Assembly: GCA_018830885.1 (NCBI GenBank)
Contig: JAHJRI010000372.1
Span: forward strand, 1-43,345
Direction of reading: 5' to 3'
DNA length: 43,345 nt
From: a bacterium
Lineage (GTDB): Bacteria; SAR324; XYD2-FULL-50-16
Below the pieces are notes generated by a model, which did no database searches, was not told the origin of the DNA, and saw only the letters and a list, made by a program, of their open reading frames with translations. Shown one piece after another: positions 35,901-43,345 of the stretch (its first letter is position 1; every line of letters starts with the position of its first letter). A program made the position numbers and the translations under genes.

Positions 35901-36549
35901 GCCAGAGAGCGGCACCCTCGCCCATGAGAATCGGCTGCTCAGACTGGCTGCCGAATGGAAGATGATGGTCCGCTGGAACCAGTTTGGTGCATTGAATACC
36001 GAGCTGGAGCGGACCGTGCGAGCCATGAGAAGCTATCTGTTTCATTTTGAACAGACCTTTTCACAGGAAATTGACTATTTCAACCTGCGGGGGCAGGATA
36101 ATGTCATGCGCTACCTCCCCCTGGGAACGGTGGTGATCCGTCTGCATGATAAAGACACCCTCTTTGAGACCCTGGCCAGGATCGCGGCCGTCCAGGTAAC
36201 CGGGAATAAGCTGATTATCAGCATTCCCAGGGCGCTCGACAACGACGGGGTCCGGTTTCTGCAGGGCCGGGAGGGGGTCCGCCTGATCCAGGCGGCGGAA
36301 CTGGCGTTTGAAACCGATGACGAACTGGTGACATGGATTCCCCGGGTGGCACGGATCCGGTATGCCGGTTCTGACAGGGTTCCAGAGACGGTTTTCAAAG
36401 CCGCGGCAAAAACCGGTTTTTTTATCTCCTGCGCACCGGTCCTGATGGAAGGACGGTTTGAACTGCTTCATTACCTGCAGAATCAAAGTATCAGTCACAC
36501 CTATCACCGCTATGGCAACCTGGGAGAGCGCACGCTGAAAATCTCCTGA
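32941..36549 (+). CDS. putA: Bifunctional proline dehydrogenase/L-glutamate gamma-semialdehyde dehydrogenase
   Basis: A 1202-residue PutA that oxidises proline to pyrroline-5-carboxylate (FAD, N-terminal half) and this to glutamate (NAD, aldehyde dehydrogenase half). PRODH motifs include VLQAYLPDSSG, KLRIVKGANMEMEM and HNLFELAFAF (residues about 110-440). In the ALDH part, SPWNFPIAIPCGG, LAAETGGKN (Glu757) and NGGQKCSATS (nucleophile Cys791) are intact, followed by an ALDH-like C-terminal domain as in long type-B PutA. There is no N-terminal ribbon-helix-helix, so it should not repress itself; the GntR regulator upstream may do so. Start confirmed by GGGAG seven bases upstream. Reduced quinone or another acceptor would be needed in an anaerobe. 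Confidence 0.92.
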   Translation: MGKPDLYQISKEAAALAEAWQSRADELMVRNEQTFQNQMSSLLQHPIDKVVLTQLIDQAFRSSSHHRVADQVIFTLQDREIPAFFTQWERILVRLFLRFGQTFANLSVPGIVRKMRDFSSQAILPGESAPLSRYLRKRKGQGIRINVNQLGEAVLGEAECKTRLDSYIRDLENPEIEYISVKISTIYSQIHSLAFRSTVETLKERLSLLYRTARQNRFTRSNGEQVPKFVNLDMEEYRDLEITMAAFRETLDSPEFKDYQAGIVLQAYLPDSSGIQKHLTEWAIQRVNSGGSPVKLRIVKGANMEMEMVDSEINNWPLATYDCKTDVDANYKRMVIYGMEEGNVKAVHLGIASHNLFELAFAFTLATRQKVLPYIDFEMLEGMADPIRRAIAEQTRDVILYTPVARKAQFINAIAYLIRRLDENTAPDNFLRYAPGLKTGTKEWSFLQNQFFESCGKINTVKNTPNRTQNRLTESFSEAGGTLVENEFINEPDTDWSQAGNREWVHRIRDKWMKKPGDSSEEIPLVVAGREIFEDRTIAEGFDPSRHPESVMVSRFRLGNADDVRNAVATARSDPDGWRSLSHRQRHEILSSVATELRRGRGDLIGAAAAETGKVFTESDIEVSEAVDFAEFYPYTVKRFLDIETIAGEGKGVGLVISPWNFPIAIPCGGIVASLAAGNTVIFKPASAAVLVAWELCKRFWAAGVPRTVLQFLPCPGSSIGSELVNHPGIDFVILTGGTETGMQMLQQRPGLFLAAETGGKNATIVTAMSDRDQAIKNVVISAFGNGGQKCSATSLLILEKEVYHDPKFRKQLVDAAQSFSTGSAWLFKNKMGPLIKPPSGLLKQALTTLEPGETWALKPEIVDDNPHIWSPGIKWDVTPGSVTHMTEFFGPVLAVICAEDLQQAIAITNQTGYGLTSGIESLDSREIRFWKERIEAGNLYINRGTTGAITLRQPFGGTKKSAIGPAIKAGSPHYVTQFMVFSDRSLPESGTLAHENRLLRLAAEWKMMVRWNQFGALNTELERTVRAMRSYLFHFEQTFSQEIDYFNLRGQDNVMRYLPLGTVVIRLHDKDTLFETLARIAAVQVTGNKLIISIPRALDNDGVRFLQGREGVRLIQAAELAFETDDELVTWIPRVARIRYAGSDRVPETVFKAAAKTGFFISCAPVLMEGRFELLHYLQNQSISHTYHRYGNLGERTLKIS

Positions 36550-36636
36550 ACGATTGGGTACTGTCCGGCAAAGAGCTCACGTCCACACAGTCGCAAAACT
36601 GCGCCCGCACCTAAACTCAGGGCGCATCACGGCGGA

Positions 36637-37072
36637 TCAAAAAGCCCGGTTTGTTTTGAAAACACTGTCAAACTCGGTCACCTTTTTAAAGGTTTCCTGT
36701 TTACTTCGCGGGCAGCGGGTTATATCGATGCCGGTCAGATCGAGCATCAGCCGTACCGTGAAATTTACTGTCTTTCCGGAGTTCGTCTGAACATTTAGAG
36801 CCCGTCGAATCATCTCCAGGTTTTTCGTCTTGCCGTCATTACCTGAAAACCCGAAGTGGCGAATCCGAATAAATCCGGGCGGTAGCTCGTGAAACAGAAA
36901 TCGCTTGATAAACAGGTCTGCCGCCAACCGGCAGGTATGAATCTCCACCTGACTATTGCGGTCCCGGTTGTTATAGGTGAAAGAGCCCCTACCATTTTCC
37001 ACAGCGGTTATCCGGTTGTTGCTGATGGCTACCCGGTGGGTGTATCGGCCCTGGTAACCCAGCACGAACTCC
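36637..37072 (-). pseudogene. IS91-family transposase, C-terminal fragment
   Basis: About 142 codons read YQGRYTHRVAISNNRITAVE … FIKRFLFHELPPGF and IRIRHFGFSGN, the well known C-terminal block of IS91/ISCR Y2 transposases (YLGRYTHRVAISN … LPxGFxRIRHYGF). The N-terminal zinc ribbon and both catalytic tyrosines are missing, so it is inactive. It abuts a truncated acyltransferase gene at about 37075, which marks an old insertion or one-ended transposition boundary. Confidence 0.8.
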
Positions 37073-37075
37073 GGT

Positions 37076-37432
37076 GATATAAATCTTTATGTTATTGTCC
37101 TGCTCAACCTGTTTACAAACCCGGGCAGCTATGTGGTGTCCAGACCTGTCGATCTGCTGGTGATCAGGACGGGTTTTCACCTTTCCGCGATTGGCATGTT
37201 GTATCTGTTGGTCAATACCTTCCGGTACTGGCTGAGTCAAAGGGGAAGCACTGCAACTGCACTGGGTCAATAAGTTTACGGCGTGTATATCATTCATTTC
37301 ATCATTATGGGTGTCAACGCCCTGGTTCTGTTGAGTGCTCTTGTTTCATCTGTTGACAATTTTATCATCCTGACGACACTGACTTTTGTCGTCAGCCATC
37401 TGATCATCTTTTTTTACAAAAAAGGGTCGTAA
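37076..37432 (+). pseudogene. Acyltransferase 3 (OafA-like) C-terminal fragment
   Basis: An open run reads LYVIVLLNLFTNPGSYVVS … HLSAIGMLYLLVNTFRYWLS, has an in-frame TAA at 37271-37273, then continues in the same frame as VYGVYIIHFIIMGVNALVLL and …FVVSHLIIFFYKKGS to TAA at 37430-37432. The block (N)SYGVYIIHF with flanking hydrophobic segments is characteristic of the last membrane helices of acyltransferase-3 proteins. The 5' part is gone at the IS91 boundary. It is a dead fragment. Confidence 0.65.
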
Positions 37433-37807
37433 ATAATTAAAAGCCAGCACGTGATCGTTGATTCCAGGGTCTGTGAAATCTTAATGAGCACCAAGTCATC
37501 GCAACCATGTTTAAGGCACACCGAAAGTGGCTGTTCCGTTGATGCGGAGACCTGGAAATTTCAATTGTGCGATATCGTCCCGGTGTGTCCAACCGCCCTG
37601 GGAAGCTGGCAGGCATTCTGTTTTGCATGCCAAGTGGAATAGAGAAAGGTAAAAACGGAAGCGTATGATTAGAATAATGGCCCTGTTTTTCAGAAAATCC
37701 TGGATTCCAATCCAAAAAAATGTGACCTTGAAAATCAGAACACAAAGAACTTCTGCCTTCGGGCCCGTTTTTTATTTTTAAACCAAAAAAGAGGTGGGGA
37801 AGCTACC
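37433..37807. other. Gap without recognisable gene
   Basis: No protein-like frame or motif is seen. The final bases carry the ribosome binding site GAGGTGGGG of the FKBP gene; the region TTGAAAATC … at about 37728 is AT-rich enough to hold its promoter, but no clear box pair stands out. Confidence 0.4.
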
Positions 37808-38197
37808 ATGGGAGATTCATTTCTGGATAAAAACGCTGAACAGCCTGACGTGATAAAAACCCGATCCGGATTGCAGTATCGGGTCATTAAGGAGGGAAAA
37901 GGAAGATATGCCCGGGCTTCCGATACCGTGACGGTCCACTATGAAGGGCAGCTCACCGATGGAACCGTTTTTGATAGCAGCTACAAACGGGGCAAACCTG
38001 CTAAATTCAAAGCCAGCGGTGTCATCAAGGGATGGAGTGAGGCATTACAGATGATGAACAAGGGCAGTGTCTGGGAATTGTTTATCCCGCCTGAACTGGC
38101 CTACGGATCAAAGGGTATTCCCAACATCATCCCACCAAATGCGGTACTTATTTTCACAGTTGAGTTAATAAAACCGCGATCCGGGCTGTTTGGTTGA
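37808..38197 (+). CDS. FKBP-type peptidyl-prolyl cis-trans isomerase
   Basis: A 129-residue, single-domain FKBP. Motifs of the active site are intact: VTVHYEGQLTDGTVFDSSY, a VIKGWSEALQMM core (Trp59-equivalent), WELFIPPELAYG and PNAVLIFTVELI. The sequence is closest in layout to the C-terminal domain of Mip/FkpA proteins but lacks their signal peptide and dimerisation helices, so this copy should be a small cytoplasmic prolyl isomerase. It is an intact gene between pseudogene debris on both sides. Start supported by GAGGTGGGG nine bases upstream. Confidence 0.9.
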   Translation: MGDSFLDKNAEQPDVIKTRSGLQYRVIKEGKGRYARASDTVTVHYEGQLTDGTVFDSSYKRGKPAKFKASGVIKGWSEALQMMNKGSVWELFIPPELAYGSKGIPNIIPPNAVLIFTVELIKPRSGLFG

Positions 38198-38390
38198 AAA
38201 AGCAACCCACTGATTCGGGACAGGCTTTGCGTATTCCATACCTGTTCATCGCACATTGCTATTCATCGCCGGGTCTCTCGTGGCAGATTTGAGAATGGTA
38301 AGGCTACACCTGGCCCAGAATGCTGCTCACAGGTGATCCGTTCCCATGTAGAATGCTTTTTCCCCATCCTGAGCCTTCCAGAAAGCAGAC

Positions 38391-38594
38391 GTGAACTCCC
38401 GGGTATCAGGCGTGTCACGGAATCGATATGTCAGGGACGACTGGAAAAAACTCCCGCTTCCGGAAGGGCACATATTCTGTGACAATCTCATGCCTCGATG
38501 GGGCAAGGGAACCGAGTTTCGCATGATCCGTCTGGGCAGTTACAAATATATCCATTTCCGAGGTGGCCCCCCACGCTTGTTCAATCTGGCTTAA
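38391..38594 (+). pseudogene. Sulfatase C-terminal fragment
   Basis: About 55 residues read WKKLPLPEGHIFCDNL … TEFRMIRLGSYKYIHFRGGPP and RLFNLA, then TAA. The pattern (M)IRxGxYKYI.F… LFxL is the C-terminal part of type I sulfatases and phosphodiesterases. The catalytic Cys/Ser-x-Pro-x-Arg domain is absent and the usual DPxE after LFNL is cut off, so it is a remnant. Confidence 0.6.
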
Positions 38595-39097
38595 AATCCG
38601 GATAAACAGGTTGATTTATGTCAGCATGCGTCAGGAGCAATTGCCAACAGATGGTTCCGTATAATCGCTCTGCTGGATTTTTCACGATCTTCCCTAGACT
38701 GGCACGCCTTCACCGTATCGCTCTCCCGATCATCCCGGAGGGGCCGTGAATCATTGAAACCCCAGACATCCAGGGGGATATGACCCTTTAGAAAACCGGC
38801 GCCAACGGTCATCCGGAAATGGCGTCTTCAACACCCGGTTCTCAACTTCCGGAAAGAAGCGACGACCCCCAAGCTTTTTCCAGGACAGCCTGAAGAGGGA
38901 TCAAAATCAAATCAAACACCGATTCAGATAGCGAGCGGGAACAGGAGCGGCGCCTGCCGGCTGAAATCGGAGCCGCTGTCTGAATTTCCCTGGAGCTCTT
39001 CTCTTTCGCGTTTTCCGGGCTTAAAGAACCCGATCGGGCATCAATTGGGACTTGTCAAGATCCCAAATCCGTCGCATATTTCAATCATTCGACATGA
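38595..39097. other. Gap without recognisable gene
   Basis: No coding frame with familiar motifs was found on either strand over about 500 bases. The stretch lies between two truncated genes and probably is further decayed sequence. Confidence 0.4.
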
Positions 39098-39433
39098 CCG
39101 GATCATGCGGCTCACATTTCGCAGTCCGGGGTGCAGTGGGAAGCGGTCGACGAGCGCAGGGCAATCGCCCATCTGACGGTATCCGGTATTTCCGTATCCC
39201 TGGAATTCAGTTTCAACGACAACGGCGAAATCACTGGCTTATATACTGAAGATCGCTACGGCAAATTCGGGGATCACTATCTCAAATATCCCTGGGAAGG
39301 ACGTTTTCGCAATTACCAGATCTTTTCAGGGATGAAGATTCCTACGGAGGGAGAGGTCGGCTGGCATCTCCCCGGTGGCTGGTGGCTGTTCTGGAAAGGG
39401 CGAATAGTTGCTGCCGAATTTGAATTCAGGTGA
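39098..39433 (+). pseudogene. DUF6544-like protein, C-terminal fragment
   Basis: The frame reads GVQWEAVDERRAIAHLTVSG, LEFSFNDNGEITGLYTEDRY, PWEGRFRNYQIFSGMKIPTE and GEVGWHLPGGWWLFWKGRI, the C-terminal half of DUF6544 proteins (a PTEGEVxWxLP block). The family is usually well over 200 residues; here a TGA lies just upstream of 39098 and no fitting start with a ribosome binding site exists, so the N-terminus is missing. The family name is recalled from motif, moderately sure. Confidence 0.5.
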
Positions 39434-39509
39434 TACAATCAAGAGGTGATGCACATTTTACCATCCACACAGCGGGCCTGACCCGCGGGACGCTTTCCAG
39501 CAAACAGGA

Positions 39510-39965
39510 ATGGAAAACAGGATTCACTTGCTTTTTATCTGCACCGGGAATTCCTGCCGCAGCCAGATGGCGGAAGGACTCTGCCAGCACTTACGGGGGG
39601 ATGTGATCGATCCCTCATCTGCCGGAATTGAGAATCATGGCTTAAATCCGCTGGCCGTGACCGTCATGGCTGAAATCGGAATCGATATATCCAGCCAGCA
39701 AAGCAAGACAATCGATGATTTGGGCAGCCGAGCGTTTGACTATGTGGTCACCGTCTGCGGTCATGCACAGGAAACCTGCCCCTTTTTTCCGGCCAGAACC
39801 CGGGTTTTGCACCGGGGTTTTGATGATCCGCCCCGACTGGCGGTGGGAGCCGCAACCGAAGCGGAAGCCCTGACCCACTATCGCCGTGTCCGGGATGAGA
39901 TCAAGGCCTATATTCTGACGCTGCCCCTGGCACTGGAGGCTCCGGTCAGTCACTCCGGAGTTTAA
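39510..39965 (+). CDS. arsC: Arsenate reductase, low-molecular-weight phosphatase type
   Basis: A 151-residue thioredoxin-coupled type arsenate reductase. The P-loop LLFICTGNSCRSQMAEG (CX5R, nucleophile Cys about 12), and the two further redox cysteines in VVTVCGHAQETCPFFP, spaced seven apart, match the Cys10/Cys82/Cys89 relay of this class; the general acid Asp lies in the FDDPP loop. It would reduce arsenate to arsenite in the cytoplasm. No arsenite pump or ArsR gene is next to it, so it may rely on genes elsewhere. No strong ribosome binding site precedes the ATG. Confidence 0.88.
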   Translation: MENRIHLLFICTGNSCRSQMAEGLCQHLRGDVIDPSSAGIENHGLNPLAVTVMAEIGIDISSQQSKTIDDLGSRAFDYVVTVCGHAQETCPFFPARTRVLHRGFDDPPRLAVGAATEAEALTHYRRVRDEIKAYILTLPLALEAPVSHSGV

Positions 39966-40033
39966 AGGATATGGCGGCGGCTGTTCGCTGAGGGAAGCGG
40001 GAAGTTCAACCTAATTTTTTCCAGGATCGTCCG

Positions 40034-40726
40034 ATGGTTACCATGTCCCCCGAATATATCGACCTTGCCATCAAGCTGTTGATCGCGACACTACTAAGCG
40101 GTCTGGTAGGTCTGGAGAGAGAATTTCATGGCCGGGCAGCCGGCTTGCGCACGCACATTCTGGTCTGTCTGGGTGCCACCATTATCATGGCAAGTTCCCA
40201 GACCGTCCAGAACCTGTTTACACTGCAGGGCGCCGAATCCGTCATTCGGATCGATCCCTGGCGGATAGCGGCCGGGATACTGACAGGGATCGGATTCCTG
40301 GGTGGTGGAACCATTCTGAAAACCAATGATTTGATCAGCGGACTAACCACCGCAGCCTGCATCTGGTTTATTGCCTCCATCGGGATCATTGTAGGTCTGG
40401 GATTATACATCCCAGCCATCATGGGGACTTTCATCGGACTGCTGGTGCTGATCGGGCTCGATCCCATTGATCACAGGATCCCATCTGTCAAGTACAGTCA
40501 GATTACCATTATTTCCGAAATGGAGACCGCAGAGGAGGTTGAGACCCAGTGTCTGGAAATTTTGAAAAAAAACAATATTTTAGTCCAGGATACCGCCATC
40601 TCGGCAGACGCCACAACCCGGAAAAGAACCCTGGTGATGTCTGTCCGCAGTCGCGGACTGAAAAACAAGTACCAGATCCTGAAACAGATTTTTTCGATTC
40701 CCCATATTGAGCATATCGACTGGTAA
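40034..40726 (+). CDS. MgtC/SapB family membrane protein
   Basis: A 230-residue inner-membrane protein. The N-terminal 130 residues form about four helices with the family signature LLSGLVGLEREFHGRAAGLRTHILVCLGA and GIGFLGGGTILK; the C-terminal about 80 residues form a soluble ACT-like domain (ITIISEMETAEEV … ILKQIFSIPHIEHIDW). MgtC proteins aid growth at low magnesium and modulate F-type ATP synthase in pathogens; the environmental members are poorly known. Start at 40034 (AGGA ten bases upstream) or a second ATG nine bases later. Confidence 0.88.
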   Translation: MVTMSPEYIDLAIKLLIATLLSGLVGLEREFHGRAAGLRTHILVCLGATIIMASSQTVQNLFTLQGAESVIRIDPWRIAAGILTGIGFLGGGTILKTNDLISGLTTAACIWFIASIGIIVGLGLYIPAIMGTFIGLLVLIGLDPIDHRIPSVKYSQITIISEMETAEEVETQCLEILKKNNILVQDTAISADATTRKRTLVMSVRSRGLKNKYQILKQIFSIPHIEHIDW

Positions 40727-40817
40727 CCGGGGACATTTTTCGCTGCCTGTTGACTGTCGGAAGACTTCTCCGCCTGTTTTATGTTCAACACCAGCTGTTT
40801 TACTCCAAACAAGGACC

Positions 40818-41024
40818 ATGAAGGACATTAGCGCATACTCCCCCGGCCGGAATACCGAATTCAACGCGGACGACCTGGTCTGCTTCTGTTACGGCTATAC
40901 AAGGAAAGATATTGAAACGGATTATGTAGAACACCATGGGCAATCATTCATCCTGAAACGAATTGCCCTGGAAAAAAAGGAGGGGAAATGCGACTGCACC
41001 CACAAAAACCCCAAAGGGCATTGA
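40818..41024 (+). CDS. Small BFD-like [2Fe-2S] protein
   Basis: A 68-residue protein with CFCYGYTRKDIETDYVEHHG and, at the end, GKCDCTHKNPKG. The four cysteines as CxC … CxC over about 35 residues with the helix between them match the bacterioferritin-associated ferredoxin (BFD-like) fold, which holds a [2Fe-2S] cluster; the same fold forms the N-terminus of some CopZ copper chaperones. It is encoded 91 bases after the MgtC gene on the same strand. The ATG at 40818 is the first one in the frame with the full domain. A role in iron or copper handling is only a guess. Confidence 0.7.
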   Translation: MKDISAYSPGRNTEFNADDLVCFCYGYTRKDIETDYVEHHGQSFILKRIALEKKEGKCDCTHKNPKGH

Positions 41025-41142
41025 TGCCTGGGTGATGTCCACCAGGTGGTGGACCGGTTTGCAGCGAAAAAATCCTTTCAACAAACGCCTCAACCCGATT
41101 CAGCCGGATAACATCCGGTCTGGCGCAGTGGAGCAGATCATC

Positions 41143-41670
41143 ATGTCACAGATGCAGGACCTCAGAATCGAAAGCGGCTATCGGCCCGGATGCATCGGCC
41201 GCATTGCCGAGCTTCATGGGACCTACTACCACACCCACTGGGGATTCGGGCGCTATTTCGAAGCAAAGGTGGCCGCAGAACTGTCCGCATTCATGCAACG
41301 TCATGATGACAACCGGGACGGGTTCTGGCTTGCCGTCCAGCATGAGCGGATTGAAGGAGCTGTTGTGATCGACGGCCTGCACGCCGGAAATGAGGGGGCC
41401 CATCTCAGGTGGTTTATCATTTCCGATGCGCTCAGGGGAAAAGGTGTGGGCAGGGCACTCCTCCAGAAAGCGATCGATTTCTGTAATCAGCAGGGCTACC
41501 AGAAGACATACCTCTGGACATTTGAGGGGCTTGATGTCGCCAGGCATCTGTATGAAAACGCCGGTTTCCGACTTATCAAAGCGCAGGGCGGTGTTCAGTG
41601 GGGAACCCCGGTCAATGAGCAGTATTTCGAACGAACCGTTTTGTCGCCCTTTCCTGCTGCCAGGCACTGA
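41143..41670 (+). CDS. GNAT family N-acetyltransferase
   Basis: A 175-residue acetyltransferase. The acetyl-CoA site is clear: LRWFIISDALRGKGVGRALLQKA (R-G-x-G-x-G/A) around residues 88-110, followed by TYLWTFEGLDVARHLYENAGFR, the usual C-terminal strand-helix pair. Substrate unknown. An open frame continues upstream to 40963, but overlapping the BFD-like gene; the ATG at 41143, with GGAG nine bases upstream and at the point where protein-like sequence begins, is preferred. A hairpin terminator follows the gene. Confidence 0.85.
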   Translation: MSQMQDLRIESGYRPGCIGRIAELHGTYYHTHWGFGRYFEAKVAAELSAFMQRHDDNRDGFWLAVQHERIEGAVVIDGLHAGNEGAHLRWFIISDALRGKGVGRALLQKAIDFCNQQGYQKTYLWTFEGLDVARHLYENAGFRLIKAQGGVQWGTPVNEQYFERTVLSPFPAARH

Positions 41671-41703
41671 TTGTAGCAGGGGGGCTCTGATGCTGGAAGC
41701 AAA

Positions 41704-41740
41704 AAAAAGGGCCCCGGAAGATCCGGGACCCCTTGTTTTT
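41704..41740. terminator. Bidirectional hairpin terminator between convergent genes
   Basis: AAGGGCCCCGGA pairs with TCCGGGACCCCTT around a 3-base loop, with A residues before and T residues (TTGTTTTT) after it. It can stop both the GNAT gene from the left and the flavoprotein gene from the right. Confidence 0.75.
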
Positions 41741-41789
41741 CCAGCTGGATTCCGGGTACTTTCTGAAGCGACCCGGACCCTGTTGATTT

Positions 41790-42905
41790 CTAGCTAAGCA
41801 CCGACGGCAGATTCTTGATGGTGTTGACAGCCTCCTGCATGATCGTCTCCAGCATGTCTTTAACCTTCGGCATGTCGTTCACCCGCTGGGCACATTCACC
41901 ACCGGCATACATGGCTTTTTCCTTGTCACCGGCGTAAACGGCATTGATCGCTGCTCTCTCATAATCCATCAGTTTCAGTGCACCTTCGGTCACGGGCCCC
42001 GGGCTGTCCAGATACAGTTCCGGTGTCAGCTCCAGGGTGTTCTTCTGATGCACCTTGGAGGTCTCGGTCTTAATCCAGCGGGCAGGACCGACAAATCCAC
42101 GGGCGACCAGGGTTCCCCGATCACCGGCAGCAACGACACCCTCTTTCCACAGGGGAGCGAAATCACTCTCCTGAGTTGCGAGAAAACGGGTACCCATCTG
42201 AATCCCGACAGCACCCAGCGTCAGGGCTGCTGCCAGTGATTTTCCATCACAGAAACCACCAGCGCCGGCTACCAGAATCCCGGACCCGGCCAGCGCATCC
42301 ACCACAGCCGGCAACAGGACCATGGAATGAACCGGCTCCCAGGAGGTGTGAAATCCGCCCTCATGTCCCGAAGCAACGATCATGTCCACACCGGCTCTCT
42401 GGCAACGCAGGGCACCCTTGACGGACGGGATCACATGCAGCCACTTGAACCCGGCACCTTTAATCTTGTCGCCCCAGGGCAGCGGATCCCCGGCGGAGGT
42501 GAAAATGACCTTGAATCTGTCTTTGACTTCCGGATGTTCTTCACGGTAGGCAATGGCGGTATTGATCAGCTTCGTGGCATCCTCAATCATGGGGCCGGAA
42601 ACCATTACGTTCAATCCAAAGACACCACCCGATGCCTTGGTACCCTCGCATGCCTGATCCAGAGCCTGTCGCAGGATGTCCTCCATGGCGGCATTAGGAT
42701 CTGCATTCCCGGTTTTAGCCCAATGCTGGTATATCTCTTTCTGGTAATCCCTGGTGCCTGAACAGATTCCACTGGTTGACATCAATCCCAGTGCACCGGC
42801 ATTGGCTGCAGCTATACAAAGCTTGTTGTTGCTGAAAGGGCCCATTCCTGCCTGGATAATGGGATACTTGATTCCCAGCAGTTCGTTCATTTTCGTTTTG
42901 ATCAT
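41790..42905 (-). CDS. Nitronate monooxygenase/2-nitropropane dioxygenase-like flavoprotein
   Basis: A 371-residue FMN enzyme of the NPD/enoyl-ACP reductase II (FabK) superfamily. A TIM barrel with IIQAGMGPFSNNKL at the N-terminus, VASGHEGGFHT (the GHEGG flavin/His motif) mid-protein and GAVGIQMGTRFLATQES near the end of the barrel is visible. The annotated activities include oxidation of nitronates and, in related anaerobe proteins, enoyl reduction; some are encoded with fatty-acid or acyl-CoA genes. A C-terminal extension (about residues 310-371) follows the barrel. The ATG at 42905 with GGGAG upstream is preferred over an earlier in-frame ATG at 42947, which lacks a binding site. Confidence 0.82.
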   Translation of the reverse strand: MIKTKMNELLGIKYPIIQAGMGPFSNNKLCIAAANAGALGLMSTSGICSGTRDYQKEIYQHWAKTGNADPNAAMEDILRQALDQACEGTKASGGVFGLNVMVSGPMIEDATKLINTAIAYREEHPEVKDRFKVIFTSAGDPLPWGDKIKGAGFKWLHVIPSVKGALRCQRAGVDMIVASGHEGGFHTSWEPVHSMVLLPAVVDALAGSGILVAGAGGFCDGKSLAAALTLGAVGIQMGTRFLATQESDFAPLWKEGVVAAGDRGTLVARGFVGPARWIKTETSKVHQKNTLELTPELYLDSPGPVTEGALKLMDYERAAINAVYAGDKEKAMYAGGECAQRVNDMPKVKDMLETIMQEAVNTIKNLPSVLS

Positions 42906-43216
42906 TTTCACTCTCCCAGTTATTTTGATTCGATTAAAATAGAACATATGCTCGATTTTTAACTATTTCGATCGCTTTGTCAAAAAAAATCGGGCATACC
43001 CAGAAAAAAACCGGTCCCTGCCCGTCCTCGACCGTCTCAAATGGCAAGACGATCAGACCGGCGGCGGGTTCGAAAATTCCAAGTGCGCCAGCAATTTAGC
43101 TGTTTTGCCGGGAATCGGTGTTCAGTCGGATCGGTCGCAAAATCCACATGTGAAACCGCTATCGCGAATAGCCCCGGATGGGGTAATATATAATCTCGAT
43201 CTGTCATTGAACGATA
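42906..43216. other. Gap without recognisable gene
   Basis: No protein-like frame is seen on either strand. The first 50 bases upstream of the flavoprotein gene are AT-rich and should carry its promoter; the rest ends at repeat copy B. Confidence 0.4.
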
Positions 43217-43345
43217 GTTACTATTCGCCTGTATACGCCCCAAAGGTATTGTGTTTCAAGAAACGCATGAATCCTCCTGGAGCTCCTGGAAGCCATCCAT
43301 GGCTTCCAGGGTTCTTGAAACACAATACCTTCGGGCTGAGCGAAA
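43217..43345. repeat. Palindromic repeat, family P copy B, cut by the window end
   Basis: From CTGTATACGCCCCAAAGG through the central hairpin to CACAATACCTTCG this copy is the same as 8979-9126 base for base as far as I can follow; differences are at the outer end (GTTACTATTCG for GTAACTATTCA) and after the right arm (GGGCTGAGCGAAA). Near identity over 34 kb distance implies recent spread or strong selection. Confidence 0.8.

Overview
The window looks like a piece of the chromosome of an anaerobic, metabolically versatile bacterium, most likely one of the Desulfobacterota (old Deltaproteobacteria). This is an inference from gene content: a giant BadF/BcrA-type acyl-CoA dehydratase activase, a glycyl radical enzyme with its radical-SAM activase, a DUF35/thiolase pair, a fused PutA and many single-domain redox proteins. 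No rRNA, tRNA or CRISPR array was seen.

Layout. (1) 0.7-3.1 kb: an intact three-gene operon, DUF35 Zn-ribbon/OB-fold protein, thiolase and short-chain dehydrogenase, resembling a beta-oxidation-like acyl-CoA module. (2) 3.2-17.6 kb: an accessory region, visibly AT-richer in its second half. It holds a secreted class-3 lipase, a full-length GMC oxidoreductase broken by one amber codon, a membrane-anchored alpha/beta hydrolase, the wreck of a CPA2 antiporter, a zinc-ribbon gene cut by a small transposable element, an SLC13 permease, a flavodoxin, a Gcr-type membrane protein, an AI-2E-type exporter and a vapBC pair in which both genes carry one-base frameshifts. Transposase fragments and palindromic repeats fill the gaps. 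(3) 17.9-27.6 kb: a tetR gene with a palindromic operator, then an HAE3/MMPL RND transporter, a LolA-like periplasmic protein and the 1438-residue dehydratase activase, all on + and closely spaced. (4) 27.7-36.5 kb: a glycyl radical enzyme (with one in-frame UGA) and its activase on -, a divergent FadR-type GntR regulator, and a 1202-residue PutA on +. If the glycyl radical enzyme is a hydroxyproline dehydratase, its product pyrroline-5-carboxylate would feed straight into PutA. (5) 36.6-39.4 kb: a graveyard with IS91 transposase, acyltransferase, sulfatase and DUF6544 fragments around an intact FKBP isomerase. (6) 39.5-43 kb: arsenate reductase, MgtC-family protein, a small BFD-like Fe-S protein, a GNAT acetyltransferase and a nitronate-monooxygenase-like flavoprotein.

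Two themes stand out. First, dispersed palindromic elements: at least six related copies, plus a 190-bp element with an 8-bp target duplication that sits inside a small zinc-ribbon gene whose frame rejoins exactly when the element is removed. Second, several otherwise full-length genes (GMC oxidoreductase, glycyl radical enzyme, vapB, vapC) are each interrupted by one base change. Either this is recent gene decay or the assembly has local errors; only reads can decide.
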